Assembly (NCBI GenBank): GCA_024408905.1
Contig: JAKSUP010000075.1
Span: forward strand, 1 to 6,934
DNA length: 6,934 bases
Direction: 5' to 3'
From: a bacterium
GTDB taxonomy: Bacteria; Cyanobacteriota; Vampirovibrionia; Gastranaerophilales; Gastranaerophilaceae
How positions within the stretch are numbered: the stretch's first letter is position 1; every line of letters begins with the position of its first letter. Shown piece after piece: positions 1 to 5,997 of the stretch. The notes under the pieces are model-generated. The model saw nothing but the letters and a program-made list of their open reading frames with translations, ran no database searches and was not told the origin of the DNA. The position numbers were made by a program, and so were the translations under genes.

Positions 1-32
1 ATTTAAGTACTGTCATTTGTATCAACGCTATA

Positions 33-344
33 TTAATTATTTTTAGCCTCGTTTTCTTTTTTTATCAATTTTTTAAATATAAAATATTTAATTTTATTAT
101 CATAATCAACTTTTACAGAAAATAATTTATCATTGTTTTTTATTTCAATATTAATGCCTTCAATACATAAAGTATTTTGGTTATGCTTTTGCCCAAAAAG
201 CTCTGCAATATATTCAATTGCTGCCTGAGATGATTTTAGCTTTTCCATCTTTTCTAGTTTCTGTATTATCAAGTCAACTCTGCTTCTGTCTCGGAACTGA
301 GCATTTACTATTTTTGAATAAAAACTTAAATTATTTTGTGTCAT
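33..344 (-). CDS. small hypothetical protein (103 aa)
   Basis: I do not recognise this protein. Residues 1-50 look helical and charged, with the segment AAIEYIAELFGQ near 41-52. Residues 58-92 look like a run of beta strands (CIEGINIEIK, KLFSVKVDY, IKYFIFKKLI). The last dozen residues are Lys/Asn/Glu-rich. There is no signal peptide or membrane segment, so a cytoplasmic location is likely. The ATG at 344 is preceded by a weak purine tract, CAGAGAAAAAGC. It lies 159 bp downstream of aroA on the same strand, so it could be read through from kdsA-aroA or use its own TATAAT. Base composition stands out: 61 of the 240 bases at 61-300 are G or C, and only 17 of the 120 at 61-180, clearly lower than aroA. 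That could mean a fast-evolving or recently acquired gene. I think it is real, but the function is unknown. Confidence 0.6.
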   Translation of the reverse strand: MTQNNLSFYSKIVNAQFRDRSRVDLIIQKLEKMEKLKSSQAAIEYIAELFGQKHNQNTLCIEGINIEIKNNDKLFSVKVDYDNKIKYFIFKKLIKKENEAKNN

Positions 345-373
345 GCTTTTTCTCTGTTAGCTGTTTTGTTATT

Positions 374-400
374 ATTATATATATCGGCTCTTTTTGCAAA
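374..400 (-). promoter_or_regulatory. possible promoter for the 103-aa gene
   Basis: On the minus strand a perfect TATAAT (+ strand 374-379) lies about 30 bases before the ATG at 344. The best upstream match is TTTGCA (395-400, 4/6 to TTGACA) at a short 15-bp spacing. The region is so AT-rich that a TATAAT could occur by chance. The rest of the 345-503 gap holds only A/T runs and no clear structure. Confidence 0.3.
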
Positions 401-503
401 AACTTTAATGTTTTTTAAAAAAATGTTACATTTGTTTATATATTCAATATGCTGGCATTTGGAGTGCTTTGATACAGGAAAAACTTTGTCTTGTTGCCAA
501 AAG

Positions 504-1790
504 TTAAGTAAGGTTATTCATTAGGCTTTCAAATTCAGGGAATGATATTTTAGTCCATTCAAAACCGTTGATTGCAATTTCTTTTTCGCAAATAAGACCT
601 GCAACATAAAAACTCATTGCAAGCCTATGGTCGTGATAACATTCTAATTCTGCGTCACCATTAATTTTTGTTTTGCCGTTTATTACAAAGCCGTCCCTTG
701 TTTCAGTTATATCAATGCCGATTTTTTTGAGTTCTGATACGATACACGAAATTCTATCTGCTTCTTTATTTCTCAAATCTTCTGCATTTCTGACTAAGGT
801 TGTACCGTCTGCTTGGCTTGCCAAGACTGCAATAACAGGTAATTCATCAATTAATCTTGGAATATCATCCCCTTCGATAATCGTTCCTATAAGATTTTCT
901 GAATACTTAATCCTAATGTCTGCAACTTTTTCTCCTGACTTTTCTTTTTCGTCGAGAATTTTAATCTGACCATTCATGCGCTTTGCAACATCAATTATGC
1001 CAGAACGTGTCGGGTTGATTCCAACATTTTTAATTATTATATCTGATTTTGGTGTGATTAAAGCTGCGACAATAAAAAATGCAGCTGAAGAAATATCACC
1101 AACAATATCAATATCTTTAGCTTCAAGCTCAGATTTCATAATTTCAACCATATTTCCGTCAATATTTATTTCTACACCCAAATATTGAAGCATTTTTTCT
1201 GTGTGGTCGCGGGATTTTGAAGGTTCTATATAAATTGTTTTTCCGTCAGCGTTAAGTCCTGCCAAGAGTATACAAGATTTGACTTGTGCGCTTGATAGCT
1301 GGGATTGATATGTTATTCCTTGTAACGGTTTCCCTGTAATCGTTAATGGTGCATGCCCATTTATTGCTTCAATTTTCGCCCCCATAAGAGTTAATGGCTC
1401 AATTATCCTTCGCATAGGTCTTCTGGAAAGGCTCTCATCTCCTGTTAGAATACTGTTGAACTTTTGACCTGCCAAAATACCTGAAACCAATCTCATAGTA
1501 GTTCCGGAGTTTCCACAGGGGTAAGCGTAAATGTTATTTGAATTTGAAGTCAATTCTCCATTAGAAAGAACTTCGAGCGTTTTGTCGTCAAGATAATTTA
1601 TTTCAACACCTAAAAGTTTAAAAAGTTCAAGTGTAGATTTGCAATCGGCACCTTGTGAAAAATTACGGATTATAGATTTACCCTTTGCCAGAGATGATAG
1701 CATTATGGCTCTATGTGAAATCGATTTATCAGCAGGAATTTCAATTTCACCCTTCAACCCGTTTTGAATTTTAGAAACTTGTTTTATCAT
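504..1790 (-). CDS. aroA: 3-phosphoshikimate 1-carboxyvinyltransferase (EPSP synthase)
   Basis: AroA transfers the enolpyruvyl group of PEP to shikimate 3-phosphate, the sixth step of the shikimate pathway to chorismate, in the cytoplasm. The 428 aa are full length for the family. Landmarks in order are PADKSISHR (19-27, substrate-binding Lys and Ser), GNSGTTMR (93-100, the PEP loop), GDESLSRRPM (118-126 region), SSAQVKS (166-172), SRDHTEKML (193-201), GDISSAAFFIVAAL (231-244), NPTRSG (259-264), DELPVIAVLAS (315-325, catalytic Asp315), NKEADRI (341-347) and the DHR motif (387-389). The RDHTE, SAQVK and NPTR motifs are those of class II EPSP synthases (Staphylococcus aureus and Agrobacterium CP4 type). 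The PEP loop keeps Gly96 rather than the Ala of CP4. The ATG overlaps the kdsA stop codon (TAATG), with a weak AAGAA just upstream, so translation is probably coupled to kdsA. Confidence 0.97.
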   Translation of the reverse strand: MIKQVSKIQNGLKGEIEIPADKSISHRAIMLSSLAKGKSIIRNFSQGADCKSTLELFKLLGVEINYLDDKTLEVLSNGELTSNSNNIYAYPCGNSGTTMRLVSGILAGQKFNSILTGDESLSRRPMRRIIEPLTLMGAKIEAINGHAPLTITGKPLQGITYQSQLSSAQVKSCILLAGLNADGKTIYIEPSKSRDHTEKMLQYLGVEINIDGNMVEIMKSELEAKDIDIVGDISSAAFFIVAALITPKSDIIIKNVGINPTRSGIIDVAKRMNGQIKILDEKEKSGEKVADIRIKYSENLIGTIIEGDDIPRLIDELPVIAVLASQADGTTLVRNAEDLRNKEADRISCIVSELKKIGIDITETRDGFVINGKTKINGDAELECYHDHRLAMSFYVAGLICEKEIAINGFEWTKISFPEFESLMNNLT

Positions 1791-2602
1791 TAATTTCTTA
1801 CAATTTTAAAGATTTCATTACATTTATTAAATACTTTTTCAGCATCTTTCAAGTAAAGCATATTAGGTCCGTCACAAAGTGCTTTTTCAGGATTTGGATG
1901 AACTTCGAAGAATAGTACATCAGCCCCTGCAGCCATCGCTGCATTTGCTAAAACAGGAACAAATTTCCTATCTCCACCTGTTGAATCTCCGTTTGAACCC
2001 GGCATTTGAACGCTGTGTGTTGCGTCAAAAACGACAGGATATCCAAATTCTTTCATTATAGGAATTGCTCTAAAATCAGTTACAAGGTTATTGTAACCAA
2101 AAGTTACGCCTCTGTCGGTTAGCATTATTTTGTTATTTCCACTATCTTCAACTTTTTTAACCAAAGATTTCATTTGTTGAGGTGCTAAAAATTGTCCCTT
2201 TTTGATATTTACTATTTTGCCTGTTTTAGCTGCAGCGACAAGTAAATCTGTTTGTCTGCATAAAAATGCAGGTATTTGTATGATGTCTGCAACCTCAGCA
2301 GCTATTTGAGCTTGGTCAGGAGTGTGAATATCAGTTACTATAGGCAAATCAAATTCTTTTTTTATTGTTGCCAAATATTCTAATCCTTTTTCCATTCCTA
2401 AACCACGATAAGAATTTATAGAAGAACGATTAGCTTTGTCGTAAGAACATTTGAACACGTAGTTTATATCAAGTTTTTCGCAAACTTTTTTTAATCCTTC
2501 TGCAGTTTCTTTCATAATGTCTAAAGACTCAATTGCACAAGGTCCTGCAAGAATTGTTAATTTGTTTCCACCTATTTCAAAATCTCTTAATTTCAAAGTC
2601 AT
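1790..2602 (-). CDS. kdsA: 3-deoxy-D-manno-octulosonate 8-phosphate synthase, metal-type active site
   Basis: KdsA condenses PEP with D-arabinose 5-phosphate to Kdo 8-phosphate, the first committed step to the Kdo of the LPS inner core. It is a cytoplasmic TIM-barrel enzyme. The 270 aa match the family. Motifs are LAGPCAIES (18-26), KCSYDKANRSS (51-61), TDIHTP (90-95), QIPAFLCRQTDLL (109-121), KKGQFLAP (134-141), TDRGVTFGYNNL (162-173), DATHSVQ (193-199) and FFEVHPNPEKALCDGPN (231-247). KANRSS rather than KPRTS separates it from the related DAHP synthases. Cys22, His196, Glu233 and Asp244 occupy the metal-ligand positions of the metal-dependent class (Aquifex type). The E. coli class has Asn in place of the Cys. 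The start is supported by GGAG (2611-2614 on the + strand, read in reverse) 8 bases upstream. It is the first gene of a kdsA-aroA pair and shares one base with aroA. Confidence 0.96.
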   Translation of the reverse strand: MTLKLRDFEIGGNKLTILAGPCAIESLDIMKETAEGLKKVCEKLDINYVFKCSYDKANRSSINSYRGLGMEKGLEYLATIKKEFDLPIVTDIHTPDQAQIAAEVADIIQIPAFLCRQTDLLVAAAKTGKIVNIKKGQFLAPQQMKSLVKKVEDSGNNKIMLTDRGVTFGYNNLVTDFRAIPIMKEFGYPVVFDATHSVQMPGSNGDSTGGDRKFVPVLANAAMAAGADVLFFEVHPNPEKALCDGPNMLYLKDAEKVFNKCNEIFKIVRN

Positions 2603-2652
2603 TATATTTTCTCCGTTTAGATATATTTACTTAGCAACAAAATATAAAATTT

Positions 2653-2738
2653 TGTCATGCTGAACTCGTTTCAGCATCTTATATGCTTCGTGTATTAGTT
2701 GTAATCTGGTAAGATTCCGAAATAAATTCGGAATGACA
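2653..2738. repeat. REPIN/MITE-like element: two inverted hairpins with TGTC...GACA ends
   Basis: This 86-bp element is symmetrical at two levels. Its 28-bp ends (2653-2680 and 2711-2738) are inverted copies of each other, 21 of 28 bases matching, starting TGTCAT and ending ATGACA. Each end is itself a hairpin with an 8-bp perfect stem and a 5-base loop: ATGCTGAA/TTCAGCAT (2657-2664 with 2670-2677, loop CTCGT) and ATTCCGAA/TTCGGAAT (2714-2721 with 2727-2734, loop ATAAA). The two stems differ at two base pairs, and both changes are compensated, so pairing is kept. A 30-bp centre (2681-2710) is unpaired. It lies between the activase stop and kdsA. Inverted REP pairs of this design are called REPINs or BIMEs and are spread by RAYT transposases in other bacteria. 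Elements with similar TGTCAT...ATGACA ends are, as I recall, dispersed in several phyla. No transposase gene is in the window. Confidence 0.8.
2678..2705 (-). promoter_or_regulatory. possible kdsA-aroA promoter inside the hairpin element
   Basis: On the minus strand the element's centre reads ATTACA (2700-2705, 4/6 to a -35), a 16-bp spacer, then TATAAG (2678-2683, 5/6 to a -10), about 75 bases before the kdsA ATG. It is the best sigma-70-like pair I found in the gap. If used, transcription would start inside the left hairpin. The match is modest and the call is inference. Confidence 0.25.
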
Positions 2739-2770
2739 GCATGTCCTATATGTGCATTATGAAACCATTT

Positions 2771-2794
2771 ATTCACCTATTCACCTATTCACTT
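2771..2794. repeat. three tandem copies of an 8-bp repeat
   Basis: ATTCACCT at 2771-2778 and 2779-2786 is followed by ATTCACTT at 2787-2794, just after the activase stop codon. A related word, TATTTACTTAG (2624-2634), recurs on the far side of the hairpin element and matches TATTCACTTAG (2786-2796) at 10 of 11 bases. The copies are too short and too few for a CRISPR or a protein-coding repeat. They may be slippage products or a trace of the element's insertion. Confidence 0.6.
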
Positions 2795-2805
2795 AGTCGC
2801 TAAAA

Positions 2806-3810
2806 TCACGCAATATCCCATCTTCCACAAGTGCCGCCCCAACGAGCAATGATATTACCTTTTATATCTCCGATTCGTTCTACGTGTCCAACGGGTTCAG
2901 CACCTTCCAGTATTGTAATAACTTCACAATTATTTGAGCAACCTGTACATTGGCAAGTTACTGATTGGAAGTTCATATTCCCGACTTCCCAACCTTTGAA
3001 TGTAGTTGGTTTTTCGGTGTATTGGTGGTTTTCCATCGCTAGTAAAGCTGCACCAATTGCGCCCATAGTTTGGTGATTATCAGGAACAACGATTTTTGTG
3101 TTCAAAGCTTCTTCAAAAGCTTTAACCATTCCTGAGTTTGTAGCTACACCACCTTGAAATGATATTGTAGGTAAAAGTTCTTTTCCCAACGCCAAGTTAC
3201 TTAAATAATTTCTTACAAGTGCTTGGCAAAGCCCGTACAACAAGTCTTCTACCGGATAGCCTAATTGTTGTTTATGAATTAAGTCGGATTCTGCAAAAAC
3301 GCCGCATCTTCCTGCTATACGAGCAGGGTTATTTGATTTTAGGGCTGTAGCGCCAAATTCTTCTATCGGAACATTAAGTCTTTGTGCTTGGTGGTCTAAA
3401 AAGCTCCCTGTTCCTGCAGCACAAACCGTATTCATAGCAAAATCAGTTACGATGCCGTCACGCAATATGATAATTTTACTGTCTTGTCCACCAATTTCGA
3501 GAATAGTTTGGACACCCGGAATATTTGTACTAGCAGCAACTGCGTGGGCTGTGATCTCGTTTTTAACGACATCAGCTCCAACTAAAGCTCCTGCGAGATT
3601 TCTTCCTGAACCTGTAGTGCCGACTCCTTGAACTTTGTAATCGACTGCAGCTTGCTTAATTATATGGCGTAAACCGTCTTGTACTGCATCAACAGGTTTG
3701 CCTGCAGTTTTTAACATATAAGAATCAATGTATTTCCCTTTTTCGTCAACCAAAGCCAATTTGGTTGTAACAGAACCTACATCAATACCTAAATATACAT
3801 CTAAACTCAT
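2806..3810 (-). CDS. BadF/HgdC-type 2-hydroxyacyl-CoA dehydratase activase with Cys-rich C-terminal tail
   Basis: This is an ASKHA-fold ATPase that, in characterised relatives, uses ATP hydrolysis to push one electron from a [4Fe-4S] cluster into a 2-hydroxyacyl-CoA dehydratase or benzoyl-CoA reductase. Visible motifs are GIDVGSVTTKLALVD (8-22, phosphate loop 1), EIGGQDSK (105-112, phosphate loop 2), CAAGTGSFLD (130-139) and RCGVFAESD (168-176). Cys130 and Cys169 should bind the cluster shared by the homodimer. GGVATNSGMV (220-229) is the adenosine site. At 334 aa it exceeds the roughly 260 aa of simple HgdC. The extra C-terminus carries Cys286, 288, 291 and 295, then GGTCGRWD. I recall a similar linker following the activase domain in very long fused activase proteins. 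The start has AGAAGG about 7 bases upstream. No dehydratase subunit lies nearby, so the substrate is unknown. Confidence 0.88.
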   Translation of the reverse strand: MSLDVYLGIDVGSVTTKLALVDEKGKYIDSYMLKTAGKPVDAVQDGLRHIIKQAAVDYKVQGVGTTGSGRNLAGALVGADVVKNEITAHAVAASTNIPGVQTILEIGGQDSKIIILRDGIVTDFAMNTVCAAGTGSFLDHQAQRLNVPIEEFGATALKSNNPARIAGRCGVFAESDLIHKQQLGYPVEDLLYGLCQALVRNYLSNLALGKELLPTISFQGGVATNSGMVKAFEEALNTKIVVPDNHQTMGAIGAALLAMENHQYTEKPTTFKGWEVGNMNFQSVTCQCTGCSNNCEVITILEGAEPVGHVERIGDIKGNIIARWGGTCGRWDIA

Positions 3811-3838
3811 CTTTTACCTTCTTCCATTGTACAAGGGT

Positions 3839-3847
3839 ATTATACCA
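3839..3847 (-). promoter_or_regulatory. extended -10 promoter of the activase gene
   Basis: On the minus strand the 69-bp gap between the 445-aa gene and the activase contains TGGTATAAT, a consensus -10 hexamer (3839-3844) with the TG of an extended -10. No good -35 is present at 16-18 bp, which fits an extended -10 promoter. Transcription would start near 3832 and leave a leader of about 20 bases that contains the Shine-Dalgarno sequence. This implies the activase is transcribed separately from the gene upstream. Confidence 0.6.
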
Positions 3848-3879
3848 CAAATACAGGATAAAGATAAAAAGCATTAATA

Positions 3880-5217
3880 CTAATCAGAGAATGTCTTGAA
3901 TGTTGTTTCGACGTTGTCTTTAATAACTTTCTTAACAGCTTCCATTTCTGTTTTAAGAGCATTTTGCTCTGTATCGAGTTGTTTTAAACGTAATTCAAGG
4001 GTTCTGTCTTCTTGTTGGATAATTGAAGTTTTTGCGTTGATGTCTGCAATAGTTTTTTCATATTCTGCTACATCGTGGTTATATTTATTCATTGCATCTT
4101 GATAAGCAGCTTCGTCTGTAACCGTTTCTGTGTTAAGACTATAAACGACACTATCATTATCAAATTTAACTGATTTAAATCTTCCGTTACCATCAGTTTC
4201 AATAAGAGCATTATTAGTTTCTTCAATTTTTTGTCTAACCATACTTGCGCCGTAGTATGCTAATTTTTCTTGTCCTTCTATTGGTTTTCCATACTCGTGT
4301 TGAGTCTGCATACTGTTGTATAAATCTTTATCGCACGTGTAGTATGTTTTTCCTGCCATTTCAAATGAATAAACACCTTGTCCTGAATATACCAATCCGT
4401 CAGCCGGATTAAAAGATAAATAGTCTTTTAGGTTTGAATCGGGTAAGTCTTTTATAATTTGAGAAAGTGCAGTTTCGGTATCTTTTTCTAACGGCAGTTT
4501 TAATTCTGTTAACGGAGAATTTCCTACTGCAGAAGGCTTGTACTCTGTAGTATAGTCTATAGGATCATATTTCTGTACATCTTCTTTCAATAAGAAGTGC
4601 CATGTTCCTGTAGAATCTTGATAACCGTAAAAATCATCTTTTTGTGGTTCCGGAACGCCTGCTTTTACTTTAGCGTCCTGAATGTCTTTTATTGCATTAT
4701 CAAGTTTTTTATCTTGAGGTAATTCTTTAAATGGTACGTATACGTTGCTGTATGTTTTTGTGCCGTCACTACCTGAAACTTTGATTCTCATGTTCCCACT
4801 TGCATCAGTTTCGTACTCAACGGTTGGTGCAGGTATACGTGCGTTTATTCTGTCTTCTTTAACTTCACCTTTTGTTGTTACTTGTGGGTTTGAAAGAAGT
4901 TTTTGGGAACCTGTGTATACATCTGAATAGTAGTAGTGATTTACGACATAGTTATAATTAGGGTCAGCTGAGGATAATTGTTTCCAACTATCAATGACGG
5001 ATTCGTTATCTCCGTCAGAATATGAGTATTGAAGCTCTGTAAAATCAGTTGTTTTAGGAGCTGTCGGCACTTTTAAATCCAATAAACGATTAAACAAGTT
5101 TGCACTTTGGTTTGCAAGTGCTGTTCTTGCTTGGTTTATCTGTTGACCTTCGTATTCTGTATTCGTTTTTCTTGCCGTTAGTGCTAAGTAACGGGCTTGT
5201 GAAGCTGCCATACCCAT
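3880..5217 (-). CDS. uncharacterised 445-aa protein with helical ends and a Tyr/Asp-rich centre
   Basis: Function unknown. Residues 1-46 form a likely amphipathic helix (MGMAASQARYLALTARK, then Gln/Asn/Ala-rich to NLFNRLLDL). Residues 60-365 are a polar, Tyr/Asp/Thr-rich region with probable beta strands. Residues 366-440 are a long, heptad-like coiled coil rich in Glu, Lys, Gln and Leu, ending DNVETTFKTFSD. There is a single Cys (295), no signal peptide and no membrane segment. From memory, this N-terminus is shared by hypothetical proteins of gut Melainabacteria; I cannot verify that here. Helical ends around a variable middle resemble axial proteins such as flagellins and FlgL, but no flagellin signature is visible. 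The ATG at 5217 has AGGAG (5226-5230) 8 bases upstream. A second ATG two codons on is spaced less well. It diverges from kdsC and has no evident functional partner. Confidence 0.85.
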   Translation of the reverse strand: MGMAASQARYLALTARKTNTEYEGQQINQARTALANQSANLFNRLLDLKVPTAPKTTDFTELQYSYSDGDNESVIDSWKQLSSADPNYNYVVNHYYYSDVYTGSQKLLSNPQVTTKGEVKEDRINARIPAPTVEYETDASGNMRIKVSGSDGTKTYSNVYVPFKELPQDKKLDNAIKDIQDAKVKAGVPEPQKDDFYGYQDSTGTWHFLLKEDVQKYDPIDYTTEYKPSAVGNSPLTELKLPLEKDTETALSQIIKDLPDSNLKDYLSFNPADGLVYSGQGVYSFEMAGKTYYTCDKDLYNSMQTQHEYGKPIEGQEKLAYYGASMVRQKIEETNNALIETDGNGRFKSVKFDNDSVVYSLNTETVTDEAAYQDAMNKYNHDVAEYEKTIADINAKTSIIQQEDRTLELRLKQLDTEQNALKTEMEAVKKVIKDNVETTFKTFSD

Positions 5218-5254
5218 AGCAAATTCTCCTATATTGAATTTTAATTTTGTTTTA

Positions 5255-5276
5255 ATATTTTTTTTGCATAAGTCAA
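5255..5276 (-). promoter_or_regulatory. possible promoter of the 445-aa gene
   Basis: On the minus strand TTGACT (5271-5276, 5/6 to the -35 consensus) is followed, after a spacer that includes eight consecutive A residues, by the weak -10 candidate TAAAAC or its AT-rich surroundings near 5249-5255. The -35 and the A tract are clear, but the -10 is poor, so the exact start of transcription is uncertain. Confidence 0.35.
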
Positions 5277-5294
5277 CATGTTAAACGACTCCAC

Positions 5295-5372
5295 ATAACC
5301 AATACTTTAATAAATATGTCTAAAAATCCTCTGATAATATGAGAGGGAAATGCTTTGTGCGAGTTTGGTTAT
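5295..5372. promoter_or_regulatory. inverted repeats in the divergent control region
   Basis: Between the two divergent genes, ATAACCAA (5295-5302) and TTGGTTAT (5365-5372) are perfect inverted copies. Nested within them, CCTCT (5328-5332) and AGAGG (5342-5346) can form a stem with a 9-base loop. These could be operator half-sites upstream of the kdsC promoter, but words this short also occur by chance in AT-rich DNA. I see nothing else in the 224-bp gap beyond the promoters listed. Confidence 0.25.
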
Positions 5373-5377
5373 ATATC

Positions 5378-5407
5378 TTGCGAATGAATTTATAGCTGGT
5401 GTATAAT
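5378..5407 (+). promoter_or_regulatory. promoter of kdsC-comEC
   Basis: TTGCGA (5378-5383, 4/6 to the -35) and a perfect TATAAT (5402-5407) are separated by 18 bp, with TG directly before the hexamer. Transcription should begin near 5414, giving a leader of about 28 bases that carries AAGGAG (5431-5436), 5 bases from the kdsC ATG. The good spacing to a strong gene start supports the call. Confidence 0.65.
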
Positions 5408-5441
5408 AGGTTTAAAAAAGGAAACAACCCAAGGAGTAAAT

Positions 5442-5984
5442 ATGGCAGAATTAAAAAACAATGCACAGGAAAAAGCTAAAAATATTAAATTGTTAGCTTT
5501 CGATGTAGATGGTGTTTTAACTGACGGTAGTATTACTTATGACGAAAATGGAGTTGAATATAAAACTTTCAACGTAAAAGACGGACACGGATTAGTTAGA
5601 ATGCAAAAAACAGGTTTTATTACTGCAATAATTACTGCAAGAAATAACGGAACGGTTGAACATCGTGCTAAAAACCTTAATATAACAGAGCTTTGCCAAG
5701 GTCAAAAATACAAACTTCCGGCTTTGGATGAAATTTTAAAAAAATACAATTTTACTTATGAAAATGTTGCATATATGGGAGATGATATTCCTGATTTGTG
5801 TATATTGGAAAAAATTGCATTAGCTTGTTGCCCAAATGATGCTGTTGACGAAGTCTTGAATGTTTGCAACTTTATTTCTTCTAAAAATGGTGGTCGTGGA
5901 GCAGTTAGAGAACTTTGTGATTTTATTCTTGAATCACAAAATATCCCAAAAATCCCTGTAGTAGCAGAAGGTCAAGAAAAATAA
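5442..5984 (+). CDS. kdsC: 3-deoxy-D-manno-octulosonate 8-phosphate phosphatase
   Basis: KdsC hydrolyses Kdo 8-phosphate to Kdo and phosphate, directly after KdsA in LPS inner-core synthesis. It is a cytoplasmic HAD phosphatase of the capless C0 type, usually tetrameric. The 180 aa fit the family. Motifs are FDVDGVLTDG (20-29, nucleophile Asp21 and acid/base Asp23), TFNVKDGHGL (42-51), IITARNN (63-69, motif II Thr65), QGQKYKL (86-92, motif III Lys, probably Lys91) and MGDDIPDL (112-119, Mg-binding Asp114, Asp115 and Asp118). The tail motif GGRGAVREL (150-158) is the KdsC hallmark and reaches into a neighbouring subunit's active site; it separates KdsC from other small HAD enzymes and from the CMP-sugar enzymes. 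The start has a strong AAGGAG at 5 bases. It is followed after 13 bases by comEC. Confidence 0.94.
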   Translation: MAELKNNAQEKAKNIKLLAFDVDGVLTDGSITYDENGVEYKTFNVKDGHGLVRMQKTGFITAIITARNNGTVEHRAKNLNITELCQGQKYKLPALDEILKKYNFTYENVAYMGDDIPDLCILEKIALACCPNDAVDEVLNVCNFISSKNGGRGAVRELCDFILESQNIPKIPVVAEGQEK

Positions 5985-5985
5985 C

Positions 5986-5989
5986 AGGT
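5986..5989 (+). promoter_or_regulatory. ribosome binding site that selects a TTG start for comEC
   Basis: AGGT lies 8 bases before TTG at 5998, just after the kdsC stop. The first in-frame ATG codons (6046 and 6049) have no purine-rich tract ahead of them, so the TTG is preferred. A stop codon (TAG at 5992) lies immediately upstream in frame and bounds the choice. Confidence 0.5.
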
Positions 5990-5997
5990 TATAGATT

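Noticed and set aside
339..346. TGTCATGC, matching the start of the paired-hairpin element
   Set aside because: No hairpin or partner end follows; the word falls across the start of the 103-aa gene and is likely chance.
470..503. Possible terminator after aroA (AACTTT and AAAGTT with a T run)
   Set aside because: The stem is only 6 A/T-rich pairs with a 12-base loop, too weak to call.
336..524. Hydrophobic 62-aa plus-strand frame across the gap between the 103-aa gene and aroA
   Set aside because: It would begin with TTG without a ribosome site, overlaps both neighbours antisense, and its hydrophobicity is expected from T-rich DNA.
673..1188. Plus-strand open frames lying over aroA
   Set aside because: They run antisense to strongly conserved AroA codons, have no ribosome site and show no recognisable motif.
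1790..2602. DAHP synthase instead of KdsA, suggested by the neighbouring aroA
   Set aside because: The KANRSS motif and the DATHSVQ and FFEVHPNP segments are of the Kdo8P synthase type; DAHP synthases have KPRTS.
2653..2738. The hairpins as a rho-independent terminator for the activase
   Set aside because: On the minus strand neither stem is followed by a clean U tract, and the two-hairpin inverted symmetry is not a terminator design.
2771..2794. Tandem repeat as a CRISPR
   Set aside because: The units are 8 bp, directly abutting and without spacers.
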